A stretch of 64,000 nt of DNA from Clostridia bacterium (GCA_017438845.1 JAFRUO010000021.1:62001-126000), one strand, 5' to 3'. Shown: positions 25,802 through 34,649, numbered from the stretch's first letter. Made by a program: numbers and translations. The notes: generated by a model not told the origin, from the letters alone.

Positions 25802-27165
25802 TTTTTGTCTTCCTCCGATTTTTGTATTTCCCAGCGTTTAATTTTACCCGTCGCCGTCCTGGGAAGCGGCTTGTCGGTAAATATTATATTCGTAATCTGC
25901 TGTGCTCTCGGGAATTTTTTCATAACCTCCGTGAGCTTTTCTTTAACCTCTTGCCTTTTGTGCTCAAGCTCCTTGATAACAAGCGTGGGCTGAGCGTTGA
26001 GAAGTATTACGGCTATTTCTTCATTTTCGAGCGCCTTTGCTATTGTATGCTCATAGTCGGGCAAAAATATCTTGTTGCCGCTCGGCAGAACAAGCATTTC
26101 CTTTTTCCTGCCCGTGATATGAAGCCTTCCGTCCATGTCCAGAAAGCCTATGTCTCCCGAATGAAGCACTCCGTCTGCAAGAGCCTCGGAGGTGCTTTTT
26201 TCGTCTTTGTAGTAGCCCTGCATCATACAGGTCGGCGCTTTGATAAGTATTTCTCCGTCAGGGGCTATCATTATTTCATCGTCGGGGCAGATTTCCATTG
26301 CGTGCAAATCTCCCGAAACGCTGATTGCCACGCCCGAACTGGTTTCCGTAAGTCCGTAGCCGAAGCTTACCCTGATTCCGAGCGCCCTTGCAGCGTCAAT
26401 AAGCGTGTCGCTGCAGTCGCCCGCCCCTATGAGCACAAGACCGAGTTCGCTGTTAAACAGCTTCCCCTTTAAGAAAAAGCCCAACAGCATGGGCACGAGG
26501 GAGACGGCAGTGGGCTTAAAGAAATTAAAGTCCTCCAAAATATGCCTTGCCCCTCTTGAAAGCGCAACGGTTGCACCGCAGGAAAGTCCCCAGAGAATTC
26601 CGCACACAAAGCCGAAAACATGAGCCGGCGGCAGAATACTCAACAGCACGTCGTCCTCTTTTAACGGAAGCTTAAAGGATCCGTTATATGCGCTTGAGCA
26701 AAGGCTTTTTTCCGTCAGGATAACCGCCTTTGACGAGCTTGTGGTTCCCGAGGTAAAGAAAAGAATTTTACCGTCGGGGTTTTCAACGCCCTTTGTAAGA
26801 AAAGGCTCAAGCTCCCTGCAAAGCTCGCCGTCCTCGCTCCAGAGCATATCCGCGTCGGTGGCGGCAAGCTGTTTTTTTAAAAGCAGCGACGGCACATTAC
26901 CGTCAAGCATAACAATCTGCATACCGACCTTTGCCGCCGCAAAGACGGTGACTATACATTCGACCGTAATGTTGCAGAAAACGCCTATACAGCTTTTGCC
27001 GCTGTTTTCAAGTTCCTCCGCCCTTTCCTCAACCTTACGGGCAAGCTGACCGAAGGTAAGCTTTTGCTTTTCCCCGTTTTCGTTTTCGGAGTAGAGCAGA
27101 GCAACGTTGTTTTCGTCCTTCTTTTCATAATAAAGAAGCATCTCGTAAAAGCTTCCGAATCGCAT
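25798..27165 (-). CDS. AMP-dependent acyl ligase (ANL superfamily), probable acyl-ACP or acyl-CoA synthetase
   Basis: This 455-residue adenylate-forming enzyme has the P-loop LFFTSGTTSSSKAV, the A5 motif FGYGLTETSSG, the A7 GDIGFLDMDGRLHITGRKKEM and the catalytic C-terminal PRTATGKIKRWEI (Lys). It activates a carboxylic acid as acyl-AMP and transfers it to a thiol. Immediate coupling to an ACP gene suggests transfer to that ACP. Together with the thioesterase this forms a load/unload cycle for an acyl chain. At 455 residues it is shorter than many relatives but retains both lobes. It is divergent from the PAI homologue, sharing a 217-bp intergenic region. Confidence 0.87.
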   Translation of the reverse strand: MRFGSFYEMLLYYEKKDENNVALLYSENENGEKQKLTFGQLARKVEERAEELENSGKSCIGVFCNITVECIVTVFAAAKVGMQIVMLDGNVPSLLLKKQLAATDADMLWSEDGELCRELEPFLTKGVENPDGKILFFTSGTTSSSKAVILTEKSLCSSAYNGSFKLPLKEDDVLLSILPPAHVFGFVCGILWGLSCGATVALSRGARHILEDFNFFKPTAVSLVPMLLGFFLKGKLFNSELGLVLIGAGDCSDTLIDAARALGIRVSFGYGLTETSSGVAISVSGDLHAMEICPDDEIMIAPDGEILIKAPTCMMQGYYKDEKSTSEALADGVLHSGDIGFLDMDGRLHITGRKKEMLVLPSGNKIFLPDYEHTIAKALENEEIAVILLNAQPTLVIKELEHKRQEVKEKLTEVMKKFPRAQQITNIIFTDKPLPRTATGKIKRWEIQKSEEDKK

Positions 27166-27265
27166 TTAATCAACTCCGTGAGCTTCCGCGCCGAGTAACA
27201 GCACGGTGGGTTTTCCGGTTTTTGCCGTTTTAAATATTTTATCATATTTATTTAATTAATGGTAG

Positions 27266-27305
27266 TTTTTTTGAAAAATAAATATTTTTAATTTTTTTCA
27301 AAAAA
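27266..27305. repeat. A/T inverted repeat in the divergent promoter region
   Basis: TTTTTTGAAAAA (27267-27278) is mirrored by TTTTTCAAAAA (27293-27304) around an AT-rich centre. It lies between the ligase and PAI-homologue genes, 28 bases upstream of the -10. It may be an operator or simply A/T-tract DNA. Confidence 0.35.
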
Positions 27306-27309
27306 TATA

Positions 27310-27338
27310 GTGCATTTTTCTCAAAAGTGTATTATAAT
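27310..27338 (+). promoter_or_regulatory. promoter of the isomerase-saturase-reductase operon
   Basis: TATAAT at 27333-27338 lies about 44 bases before the ATG, with a strong SD (GGGAGGA) between. The -35 region is far from consensus, so an activator could be involved. Confidence 0.5.
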
Positions 27339-27382
27339 AGGTTTGTGATATTTTTATCAATAATTTTTGGGAGGAATGTATA

Positions 27383-28771
27383 ATGGATAAAAACATTCGC
27401 ATCGCTATCATCGGCGGTGGCCCCGCAGGCCTTTCGGCAGGTATGTATCTTGAAAAGAAGGGTTACGAAAACTACACCATTTTTGAGAGACTTGACCGTG
27501 TAGGCGGAAAGTGCTGGTCACCTACATACAACGGCAGACGCTACGAGATGGGCGCTATTATGGGCGTTGATTCTTACTATGCCGTTCACGACGCAGAGGA
27601 ATTCTGCGGCATCACTCACGACGGTCCCAAGCTTAACCGTAACTACAAGAACGCTCAGGGCGACGTTATCGAGCCCTTCGAGCCCAAGAAGAACATCACA
27701 AAGATTCCGCGTCTTCTTAAGATGAAGAAGCAGATAAAGATTCTCGGCGAGCTTCTTGAAACAAAGTACAAGGGCTATGACGTTAACGGTCACAGAGGCG
27801 TTGCAGAGGGCAGATATGAGGGCTGCTCGCAGAAGAACGCAAAGCGTGAGCCCGTAAGCGGCGTTAACCCGAACCTTAAGGACCTTGCTCTTCCGTTCTC
27901 GGAGTTCTGTAAGATGAACGGCATTGAGCTTGTTCAGGACGTTTGGATCGGACCGTTCACCTCCTTCGGCTACGGCTACTTCGATGAGATTCCGGCAGCT
28001 TATGTTCTCAAGTATCTTGACTTCCAGACCTGCATGAATTTCGTTAAGGTTAACCTTTGGACCTGGAAGGACGGCACACAGTCAATCTGGGAAGCTCTTA
28101 ACGCTCACATCAAGAACCCCGCAAGACTTAACTCAAACATCGAAAAGGTTGAGCGTAAGGACGGCAAGGTTTACGTTACCGTTAACGGTGAGGTTGAGGA
28201 GTTTGACAAGATTATCGTTACCGCTCCTCTTTACATCCCCAACAAGCGCGACGACGGTCAGAAGGGTATGGTTGAGTACTTCGACGCACGCGACGACGAG
28301 AAGGAGCTCTTCTCAAAGATCGACTACGAGCGTTACGACGTTCTCGCTGTTGAAACCAAGCCCGAGGATCATCCCGAGATTTCTTACTATGTTTTCGAAA
28401 ACATGACTCCTCAGACGCTCGGTCACCTTATGGTTTATTACAGACGTTGGAAGGACACAAAGGATCAGGTTATCACAACCTATTCGCTTCGTAAGCATAA
28501 GGATTCCAAGGAAATTCCTTACGACGAGTGCAAGAAGATGGTTCTCGACGACCTCAAGACTATGCACAACCCGGCTTCAAACGTTGTTAACGAGTGGAGC
28601 GTTTACTACTTCCCGCACGTATTCACCAAGGATTACGCCGACGGCTGGTATGACAAGGTTGAGGCTATGCAGGGCAAATACGACACCTACTATGCAGGTG
28701 AGATTATGTCCTTCGGCGATATGGACGAGACAGCCGAGTACTCAAGAGAGCTCGTTGACCGTTTCTTTTAA
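27383..28771 (+). CDS. FAD-dependent polyunsaturated fatty acid double-bond isomerase homologue (PAI type)
   Basis: This 462-residue flavoprotein begins with a Rossmann FAD site (IAIIGGGPAGLSAGMYLE). From memory it aligns along its whole length with the Propionibacterium acnes isomerase PAI, which converts linoleate to trans-10,cis-12 conjugated linoleate. Shared blocks are VGGKC.SP.Y.GRRYEMGAIMGV, the PFTxFGYG block, AAYVLKYLDF, LWTWKDGTQ and the C-terminal YYFPHV, YAGEIMSFG and RFF. Residues reported at the PAI fatty-acid site have counterparts: Arg86 (PAI Arg88), Phe195 (Phe168) and Phe220 (Phe193). An extra loop of about 27 residues (138-165) is unlike PAI. Lys is almost always AAG, suggesting high expression. 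Exact substrate unproven. Confidence 0.85.
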   Translation: MDKNIRIAIIGGGPAGLSAGMYLEKKGYENYTIFERLDRVGGKCWSPTYNGRRYEMGAIMGVDSYYAVHDAEEFCGITHDGPKLNRNYKNAQGDVIEPFEPKKNITKIPRLLKMKKQIKILGELLETKYKGYDVNGHRGVAEGRYEGCSQKNAKREPVSGVNPNLKDLALPFSEFCKMNGIELVQDVWIGPFTSFGYGYFDEIPAAYVLKYLDFQTCMNFVKVNLWTWKDGTQSIWEALNAHIKNPARLNSNIEKVERKDGKVYVTVNGEVEEFDKIIVTAPLYIPNKRDDGQKGMVEYFDARDDEKELFSKIDYERYDVLAVETKPEDHPEISYYVFENMTPQTLGHLMVYYRRWKDTKDQVITTYSLRKHKDSKEIPYDECKKMVLDDLKTMHNPASNVVNEWSVYYFPHVFTKDYADGWYDKVEAMQGKYDTYYAGEIMSFGDMDETAEYSRELVDRFF

Positions 28772-28785
28772 TCCATAATTAAACT

Positions 28786-28818
28786 ATAAATAGACCGCAT
28801 AACAGCGGTCTATTTTAG
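28786..28818 (+). terminator. intra-operon hairpin between the two flavoprotein genes
   Basis: AAATAGACCGC (28788-28798) pairs with GCGGTCTATTTT (28805-28816), loop ATAACA. The U-tract is short, so it may only reduce or balance downstream transcription. Confidence 0.65.
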
Positions 28819-28854
28819 CATTAACCCTTTTATTAAACGAAAGGAAATAAAATA

Positions 28855-30396
28855 ATGAAATTCTATAAAGACCATTACGATGTCATAATCATCGGCGGTG
28901 CTCTTGCGGGAATGTCAGCTGCCCTTCAGCTTCAGTCGAAGGGAATTAACGACATCCTGATTCTTGAAAAGCACAACCTTCCCGGCGGTCTTGCAACCGA
29001 TTTTGTAAGAAACGGCTTTGAAATTGAAGCTACTCTTCACGAAATGATGTCAATCGGCAAAAAGGGCAACCGCCTCAAGGTCGGTCAGTTTTTTGACGAC
29101 ATGGGCGTTGACATTGACTGGCTGCCCGTTCCCGAGTGCTATAGGGTTGCGCTTCCGAATTCGGGAATTGACGCTATCCTTCACGAGGGCTATGAAACTG
29201 CGGCAAGAGAGATTGACGCCGTTGTTCCCGGTACCTTCGAAAAGGTTCACGAGCTTCTCCTGCTGTGCAGAAGGGTTTACGACAGTATGAACATACTTTC
29301 CGTTACTCCCATGAGTAAGGTTCAGATGCTTCTCAAGCACCCCGATTTTGTTAAGACTGTCGGCTATTCCGCAACCGAGGTTATCAATACCTTCAATCTT
29401 CCCAAGAAGGCTGTTGAGATGCTTACCCCCTACTGGATTTACGTCGGCAACAGAATGGACGACCTTCCGTTCACAATCTATGCCTTCCTTATGGCTGACT
29501 ACTTCACGGGCAGCTACGTCTGCAGAGGCTACTCACACGAAATGAGTATGAAGATGGAAAAGAAGGTTGAGGAAAACGGCGCTCAGTTTGAGTTCAAGCA
29601 GGAAGTCGAAAAAATCCTCGTTAAGAACGGCAAGGTTTACGGCGTAAGGACAAGAAGCGGCGACGAAATTCACTGCGATTATGTTATCGCCGCACCCTAT
29701 CCGAACAAGGTTTACACCCAGATGATAGAGCCTCTTTCCGAGGTCCCCAAGGGCGCAATTAAAATGGTAAACGGCAGAGAGCTTTCGGTTACCCCCGTTT
29801 CGCTTATCGCCGTGCTCGAAGGCACTCCCGAGGAAAACGGACTTATGAACTACTCCACCTTCTCGGGCACCACTATGGACACAAACGAAATCTGGGAAAA
29901 CTACAAAAACATCACGGAGCCGTACAATTACATCACAACCATCTGTCTTAACTACGCAAACCCGAATTGTGTACCCGACGGCTACACTCAGGTTTCAATT
30001 ACCGCGCTTGTTCCCTCCTCTGCCTTTGAGGGCGTTACAGAAGAGGAATACTTTGACTTAAAGCGCAGACTCGGCAACGAGATGATGGAGGAATACATCA
30101 AAATCTCCGGCATTGATTTCAGAGATAACATCACCGAAATCGAAATTACAACGCCTATGACCATTGCCCACTATGTAGGCGCCTGGAAGGGCAATATCTA
30201 CGGTTATTCGCATTCTCTTGCCGACCATGCCGTTGCGCGTCTGGGCATGAAGGAGGCCGATCACTTTATCGAGGGTCTTGAGTTTGCAGGCGCTCACGGT
30301 ATGTCGGGCGACGGAATGGGACCGCAGATTACCAACGGCAGAGCTGCCGCAAAGGGCGTAATTGACGATATGGCAAAGAAGGAGGCTGCGAAATGA
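28855..30396 (+). CDS. FAD-dependent desaturase/saturase-like oxidoreductase (phytoene desaturase, carotenoid isomerase, retinol saturase family)
   Basis: This 513-residue flavoprotein opens with DVIIIGGALAGMSAALQLQSKG and EKHNLPGGLATDF, the FAD-binding signature of the CrtI/CrtISO/RetSat group, and ends with GLEFAGAHGMSGDGMGPQITNGRAAA, the C-terminal FAD motif. Family members desaturate, isomerise or saturate double bonds in long hydrophobic chains. Here it follows the PAI homologue and directly overlaps a flavin/2Fe-2S reductase gene (ATGA). This suggests a reductive role, saturating a conjugated diene, but direction and substrate are inference. No carotenoid synthesis gene (crtB, crtE) is in the window. 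Confidence 0.82.
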   Translation: MKFYKDHYDVIIIGGALAGMSAALQLQSKGINDILILEKHNLPGGLATDFVRNGFEIEATLHEMMSIGKKGNRLKVGQFFDDMGVDIDWLPVPECYRVALPNSGIDAILHEGYETAAREIDAVVPGTFEKVHELLLLCRRVYDSMNILSVTPMSKVQMLLKHPDFVKTVGYSATEVINTFNLPKKAVEMLTPYWIYVGNRMDDLPFTIYAFLMADYFTGSYVCRGYSHEMSMKMEKKVEENGAQFEFKQEVEKILVKNGKVYGVRTRSGDEIHCDYVIAAPYPNKVYTQMIEPLSEVPKGAIKMVNGRELSVTPVSLIAVLEGTPEENGLMNYSTFSGTTMDTNEIWENYKNITEPYNYITTICLNYANPNCVPDGYTQVSITALVPSSAFEGVTEEEYFDLKRRLGNEMMEEYIKISGIDFRDNITEIEITTPMTIAHYVGAWKGNIYGYSHSLADHAVARLGMKEADHFIEGLEFAGAHGMSGDGMGPQITNGRAAAKGVIDDMAKKEAAK

Positions 30397-31583
30397 GTAT
30401 TAAGGTAAAAGGCTTTTTAAAGGACGTAGGCGGCGCTTCAAGGGTTACCGAGCTTCGTAAGCAGAGCATCGAAAACGCCTCGGACGTACCTCAACCCAAA
30501 GACTTTGTCAGAGAGCTTGCCGACAAACTTCACCCTGCTTCAATGCAGTTTAAGGTAGTTTCAGTCAAGGACGCTTCGCCTACCTCGAAAATTTTCAGGC
30601 TTGCCTCCGTTGACGGCCATATCCCGGTTTTTCAGGCGGGACAGTATATTAACTTCCGTCTTAAAATCGGCGACAGCCTGCTGACAAGACCGTACACCAT
30701 CAGCTCCGCCCCGTTTGAGGCAAGAGGTGAAAACGGCTTTGTTGAGGTCACTATCAGAAGAAACAGACCTTACCTTGTTCCCGATTATTTCTTTGACAAC
30801 GTTAAAGAGGGCGATGTGCTCGACGCAAATATGCCCTTCGGCTTCTTCTACTGGGAGCCGCTTCGTGACTCAAAGAACATCGTAGCCCTTGCAGGCGGAA
30901 GCGGAATCACCCCCTTCCTTTCGATGGCAAGGGAAATTGCCTACGGCAAGATGAAGGGAACAAAAATTACCATCATATACGGCTCGGTCAACTCCTCGGA
31001 CATCGTTCTTAAAAACGAGCTCGACGAGGTTGAGAAGGCGTGCAAGGATGTCAAGGTTGTTCACGTGCTTTCCGACGACAAGGACTGGGAAGGCGAGAAG
31101 GGCTTCGTAACTAAGGAAATAATTGAGAAATATTCGGGCGAAGACCCGACCTATATGTTCTGCGGACCGCTTCCGATGTATAAGCTTATAGTCGGCATTA
31201 TGAACGACATGGGCGTTCGTCAGAAGAGATTCCGTCACGACGTTATGAACAATCCTGTTGACGCAACTAAAATCGAGGGTTATCCCGTCGGCAACGAGCA
31301 GAAAACCTTCAACATCACCGTTGTAAGAGGCGTCGACGAAACGGTTATTCCCGCTTCAGGCGGAGAGCCTGTTGCGGTTGCGCTTGAAAGAGCCGCTATT
31401 CCGGTCGACACCCACTGCCGCTGCGGCGAATGCGGTTTCTGCCGCACACAGCTGCTTGAGGGCGACATCTTCGTTTCCCCGATGGGAGACGGCAGACGAA
31501 TGATGGATAAGGAAATGGGCTGGTTCCACGCCTGTGCAACTTATCCCGTAAGCGACCTCAAAATAAAAATCCCGATTATGTAA
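30393..31583 (+). CDS. ferredoxin-NAD(P) reductase-like protein with C-terminal 2Fe-2S domain
   Basis: This 396-residue protein has a short N-terminal segment, then an FNR module: FAD motif LLTRPYTISSAP (about residues 98-110), nucleotide-binding ALAGGSGITPFLS and YMFCGPLPMY. It ends with a plant-type ferredoxin domain using CRCGECGFC and a later Cys in HACATYP (about residues 340-385). The layout matches reductases that feed electrons from NAD(P)H through FAD and 2Fe-2S to a partner enzyme. It overlaps the saturase-like gene by four bases, so the likely partners are the two upstream flavoproteins. It is not an NfnA subunit: the iron-sulfur motif is of plant ferredoxin type. Confidence 0.87.
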   Translation: MSIKVKGFLKDVGGASRVTELRKQSIENASDVPQPKDFVRELADKLHPASMQFKVVSVKDASPTSKIFRLASVDGHIPVFQAGQYINFRLKIGDSLLTRPYTISSAPFEARGENGFVEVTIRRNRPYLVPDYFFDNVKEGDVLDANMPFGFFYWEPLRDSKNIVALAGGSGITPFLSMAREIAYGKMKGTKITIIYGSVNSSDIVLKNELDEVEKACKDVKVVHVLSDDKDWEGEKGFVTKEIIEKYSGEDPTYMFCGPLPMYKLIVGIMNDMGVRQKRFRHDVMNNPVDATKIEGYPVGNEQKTFNITVVRGVDETVIPASGGEPVAVALERAAIPVDTHCRCGECGFCRTQLLEGDIFVSPMGDGRRMMDKEMGWFHACATYPVSDLKIKIPIM

Positions 31584-31590
31584 TTTAAAT

Positions 31591-31633
31591 AAACGGAGAG
31601 CTTAGGGCATCGTCCATAAGCTCTCCGTTTTTA
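31591..31633 (+). terminator. terminator of the isomerase-saturase-reductase operon
   Basis: AAACGGAGAGCTTA (31591-31604) pairs with TAAGCTCTCCGTTT (31617-31630), 14 bp, followed by a U-run. Confidence 0.92.
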
Positions 31634-31663
31634 AACATTTTGCGACAATCAGTCTTTTTTGTG

Positions 31664-31692
31664 TTGAAATTACTGTTTCTTTACTGTATAAT
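31664..31692 (+). promoter_or_regulatory. promoter of the first large Fe-S flavoprotein
   Basis: TTGAAA (31664-31669), a 17-base spacer and TATAAT (31687-31692) lie upstream of a long leader of about 75 bases ending in AGGAGGAGG. Confidence 0.8.
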
Positions 31693-31774
31693 AAATATGT
31701 ATGACTAAGTTTTAACAAAGTCGGTACAGGGGAATTAGTTAATAATCACATACACGCACAAGGAGGAGGCTATT

Positions 31775-34585
31775 ATGCCCAGAGACGTAAACCCTAACAT
31801 TCATGTTAATGAAAAGGATTTTCCGTTAGAGGACTATCATTGCGACGACCCCGAAAAGAAAAAGCTGGTCACTAAGCTCGCAGTTATGATAACCGACAAC
31901 ATTCCGAGGAAAGCTCCCGGCGGAATGAAGGAAAACCATATGGATTTCTGGATTCTTGACAGGCTTCTTACAAAGGAAGAGGTCAAGTTTATGCTCAGCT
32001 TTAAAAAGAGGCGCGTGCCGTTGAAGATTGATGAGCTCGCAAAGAGAAACCATATGTCAATTAAAGAGGCTCAGAAGATAGTAGACCATATTTTATGGAT
32101 AGGACTTCTGGAGCAGAACAGGGAAAACCCTGAAAGAGAAAGACAGTTCCTTATTCCCAAATGGGTTGTCGGCTCGGGAGAATATATGGTAGAGCACAAA
32201 ACTCTGCCCGACACGAACCCTGAGGTTGCGACCATGTTCAACCTTGCCCCGCAGGAGCCGCTTGAGCTCGCTTCAAAGCTCATCCCTCCCGGAGGCGCGG
32301 GAATCGGTATGCACGTTATTCCCGTTGAAAAGGCTATCGAGCACGAAAGCACCTCAGTCAGCGTTGAGCACCTTTCTCACTGGCTTAACAAGTACGACAA
32401 ATTCTGCTCAATGGTTTGCGCCTGCCGTAAATCGCAGAGAATCAGAGGAGAGGGCGTAGGCGACATTGAAGGACATATGTGTATCGCACTCGGCGATATG
32501 GCTGAATTTCTTGTTGAATCCGGCAAGGACGCCAGATACATCACAAGGGAAGAGGCACTTGAAATTATCCTTCGTTCCGAAAAGAAGGGCTATGTTCACC
32601 AGATTACAAACCTTGACGGTCCCGACAAGATAGTCGGTATCTGTAACTGTTCGGCAGGCTCCTGCTACGGTCTGAGAACCTCGCAGCTGTTCAACACCCC
32701 CAATATGTCGCGCTCGGCTTACCGTGCTCACGTTGAGCCCGAAAAGTGCGTTGCCTGCGGCAAGTGCGTTGAGGTTTGCCCTGCAGGTGCGGCAAAGCTC
32801 GGACAGAAGCTCTGCAAGGCTGACGGCTCAAAGGTGGTTTATCCCATGCACGACCTTCCCGACGACCTTCCGTGGGGCGAGGACAGATGGGATAAGGATT
32901 ATAGAGATCACAACAAAATCAACTGCTACGACGAGGGTACCTCGCCGTGTAAGACGGCTTGCCCCGCTCACCTTGCCGTTCAGGGCTACGTAAAAATGGC
33001 GGCAGAGGGCAGATATAAGGACGCGTTAAAGCTTATCCGTCAGGACAATCCCTTCCCGGCAGTCTGCGGCGCAGTATGTAACCGCCGTTGCGAGGACCGT
33101 TGCACAAGAGGCCTTATTGACAAGCCCGTTGCAATTGACGAAATCAAAAAGTTCCTGGCGTACAGAGAGCTTGACAACCTTGACGAATATGTTCCCGAGG
33201 TTATGTACAACGGCGTAGGCGACCAGTGGGACGACTATAAAATTGCGGTTATCGGTTCGGGCCCTGCAGGTCTTTCCGCCGCATATTACCTCAGAACAGA
33301 AGGCTATCCCGTTACGGTTTTCGAAAAGGAAAGCAAGCCGGGCGGAATGCTGACAATCGGTATTCCCAACTTCAGGCTCGACAAAAAGGTTGTTGAGGCT
33401 GAAATCGAAATAATCAAAAAAATGGGCGCTGAAATCAAATGCGGCGTTGAGGTCGGTAAGGACATCACCCTTGACGAGCTCCGCAAGCAGGGCTACAAGG
33501 CGTTCTACATAGCAATCGGACTTCAGGGCGGCAGAAGCGCAGGCATTGAAGGCGAGGATGCCGAAAATGTCGGCTCCGGTATTGATTTCTTAAAGAAAAT
33601 CAATCAGGACAACAGTATGCGCCTGAGCGGCGACGTAGTTGTTGTCGGCGGCGGTAATGTTGCGGCGGACGTTGCCAGAACAGCTCTCAGAGCGACAGAC
33701 GGCAAGGTTAAGATGATCTGTCTTGAATGCCGTGAGGAAATGCCTGCGGCGAAGGACGAAATCGCAGAGGTTGAGGAGGAAGGAATCGAAATTCTCAACG
33801 GCTGGGGTCCCAAGGAAATCATTAAGGACAAAAACGGCGCAGTTAAGGCAATTGTATTTAAGAAATGCACAAGCGTATTTGACGCAGATCACCGTTTTGC
33901 ACCTGTTTACGACGAAAACGACACTATCACGATAGATGCACAGAACGTGCTTATGGCTATCGGCCAGTCGGCTCAGTGGGGCGATTTGCTCAAGGACTCA
34001 AAGGTTGAACTTAACAAAAACGGCACAGCCGTTGCCGACAAGGTAACCCTTCAGACCGCAGAGCCCGACATCTTTGTCGGCGGCGACATCTTCCATGGCG
34101 CACGCTTCGCAATCGACGCTATTGCAGACGGTAAAGAGGGTATGGTTTCAATCAACCGCTTCGTTCATCCCGGCCAGTCGCTCACCTTAGGCAGAGACCT
34201 GCGTCAGTTCATCGAGTTTGACAGGGACGACATAAAGGTTGACTCCTACGACAACGCAGAGCGTCAGGCTCCCGGCATGAGAGAGGGCGACCCGCTTAAG
34301 ACCTTCGACGACCTCCGTCAGCCTCTTACCGAGGAGCAGGTCAAAAAAGAGGCTAACCGCTGCCTCGGCTGCGGCGCTACAACGGTTGACCTTAACCAGT
34401 GCGTAGGTTGCGGACTTTGCACCACAAGATGTGAATTTGACGCTATTCACCTTTCACGTGACATCCCCGAGGCGAGCGATATGCACACCGCAGAGGAAAT
34501 GATGAAAGTAGTAGGTCCCTATGCGCTCAAGCGTTCAATGAAAATCCTCAAGCGTAAGATGCAGGACAAAAAGTCTGACAAATAA
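31775..34585 (+). CDS. large Fe-S/flavin oxidoreductase with GltD-like core, paralogue 1
   Basis: This 936-residue protein is multidomain. Residues 1-130 look like a winged-helix-type segment (IDELAKRNHMSIKEAQKIVDHI). Residues about 210-300 hold an unusual Cys set (C211-x3-C-x-C217, C236, C290-x-C-x4-C297), then a 4Fe-4S motif CVACGKCVEVC (325-335). A glutamate-synthase-small-subunit-like core follows: CKTACPAHLAVQGYVKMA, VCNRRCEDRCTRG, FAD site IAVIGSGPAGLSAAYYL (about 489) and NAD(P) site VVVVGGGNVAADVA (about 620). A last Fe-S region CLGCG...CVGCGLCTTRC is near 862. It probably moves electrons between NAD(P)H and an Fe-S partner. Exact role unknown. Confidence 0.8.
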   Translation: MPRDVNPNIHVNEKDFPLEDYHCDDPEKKKLVTKLAVMITDNIPRKAPGGMKENHMDFWILDRLLTKEEVKFMLSFKKRRVPLKIDELAKRNHMSIKEAQKIVDHILWIGLLEQNRENPERERQFLIPKWVVGSGEYMVEHKTLPDTNPEVATMFNLAPQEPLELASKLIPPGGAGIGMHVIPVEKAIEHESTSVSVEHLSHWLNKYDKFCSMVCACRKSQRIRGEGVGDIEGHMCIALGDMAEFLVESGKDARYITREEALEIILRSEKKGYVHQITNLDGPDKIVGICNCSAGSCYGLRTSQLFNTPNMSRSAYRAHVEPEKCVACGKCVEVCPAGAAKLGQKLCKADGSKVVYPMHDLPDDLPWGEDRWDKDYRDHNKINCYDEGTSPCKTACPAHLAVQGYVKMAAEGRYKDALKLIRQDNPFPAVCGAVCNRRCEDRCTRGLIDKPVAIDEIKKFLAYRELDNLDEYVPEVMYNGVGDQWDDYKIAVIGSGPAGLSAAYYLRTEGYPVTVFEKESKPGGMLTIGIPNFRLDKKVVEAEIEIIKKMGAEIKCGVEVGKDITLDELRKQGYKAFYIAIGLQGGRSAGIEGEDAENVGSGIDFLKKINQDNSMRLSGDVVVVGGGNVAADVARTALRATDGKVKMICLECREEMPAAKDEIAEVEEEGIEILNGWGPKEIIKDKNGAVKAIVFKKCTSVFDADHRFAPVYDENDTITIDAQNVLMAIGQSAQWGDLLKDSKVELNKNGTAVADKVTLQTAEPDIFVGGDIFHGARFAIDAIADGKEGMVSINRFVHPGQSLTLGRDLRQFIEFDRDDIKVDSYDNAERQAPGMREGDPLKTFDDLRQPLTEEQVKKEANRCLGCGATTVDLNQCVGCGLCTTRCEFDAIHLSRDIPEASDMHTAEEMMKVVGPYALKRSMKILKRKMQDKKSDK

Positions 34586-34598
34586 TTAAACACTGTAT

Positions 34599-34633
34599 GC
34601 ACGGAGCAGTCTTTGCTCCGTGCTTTTCTTTTT
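34599..34633 (+). terminator. terminator between the two large flavoprotein genes
   Basis: GCACGGAGCA (34599-34608) pairs with TGCTCCGTGC (34614-34623), followed by TTTTCTTTTT. Confidence 0.92.
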
Positions 34634-34649
34634 ATTTGTAATATTATTA

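Noticed and set aside
25822..26472. 216-codon plus-strand frame inside the acyl ligase gene
   Set aside because: Antisense frame; the ligase has complete catalytic motifs on the other strand.
28855..30396. Carotenoid biosynthesis (phytoene desaturase)
   Set aside because: Family signature is shared, but no prenyl or phytoene synthase is present and the neighbours are fatty-acid and redox genes.
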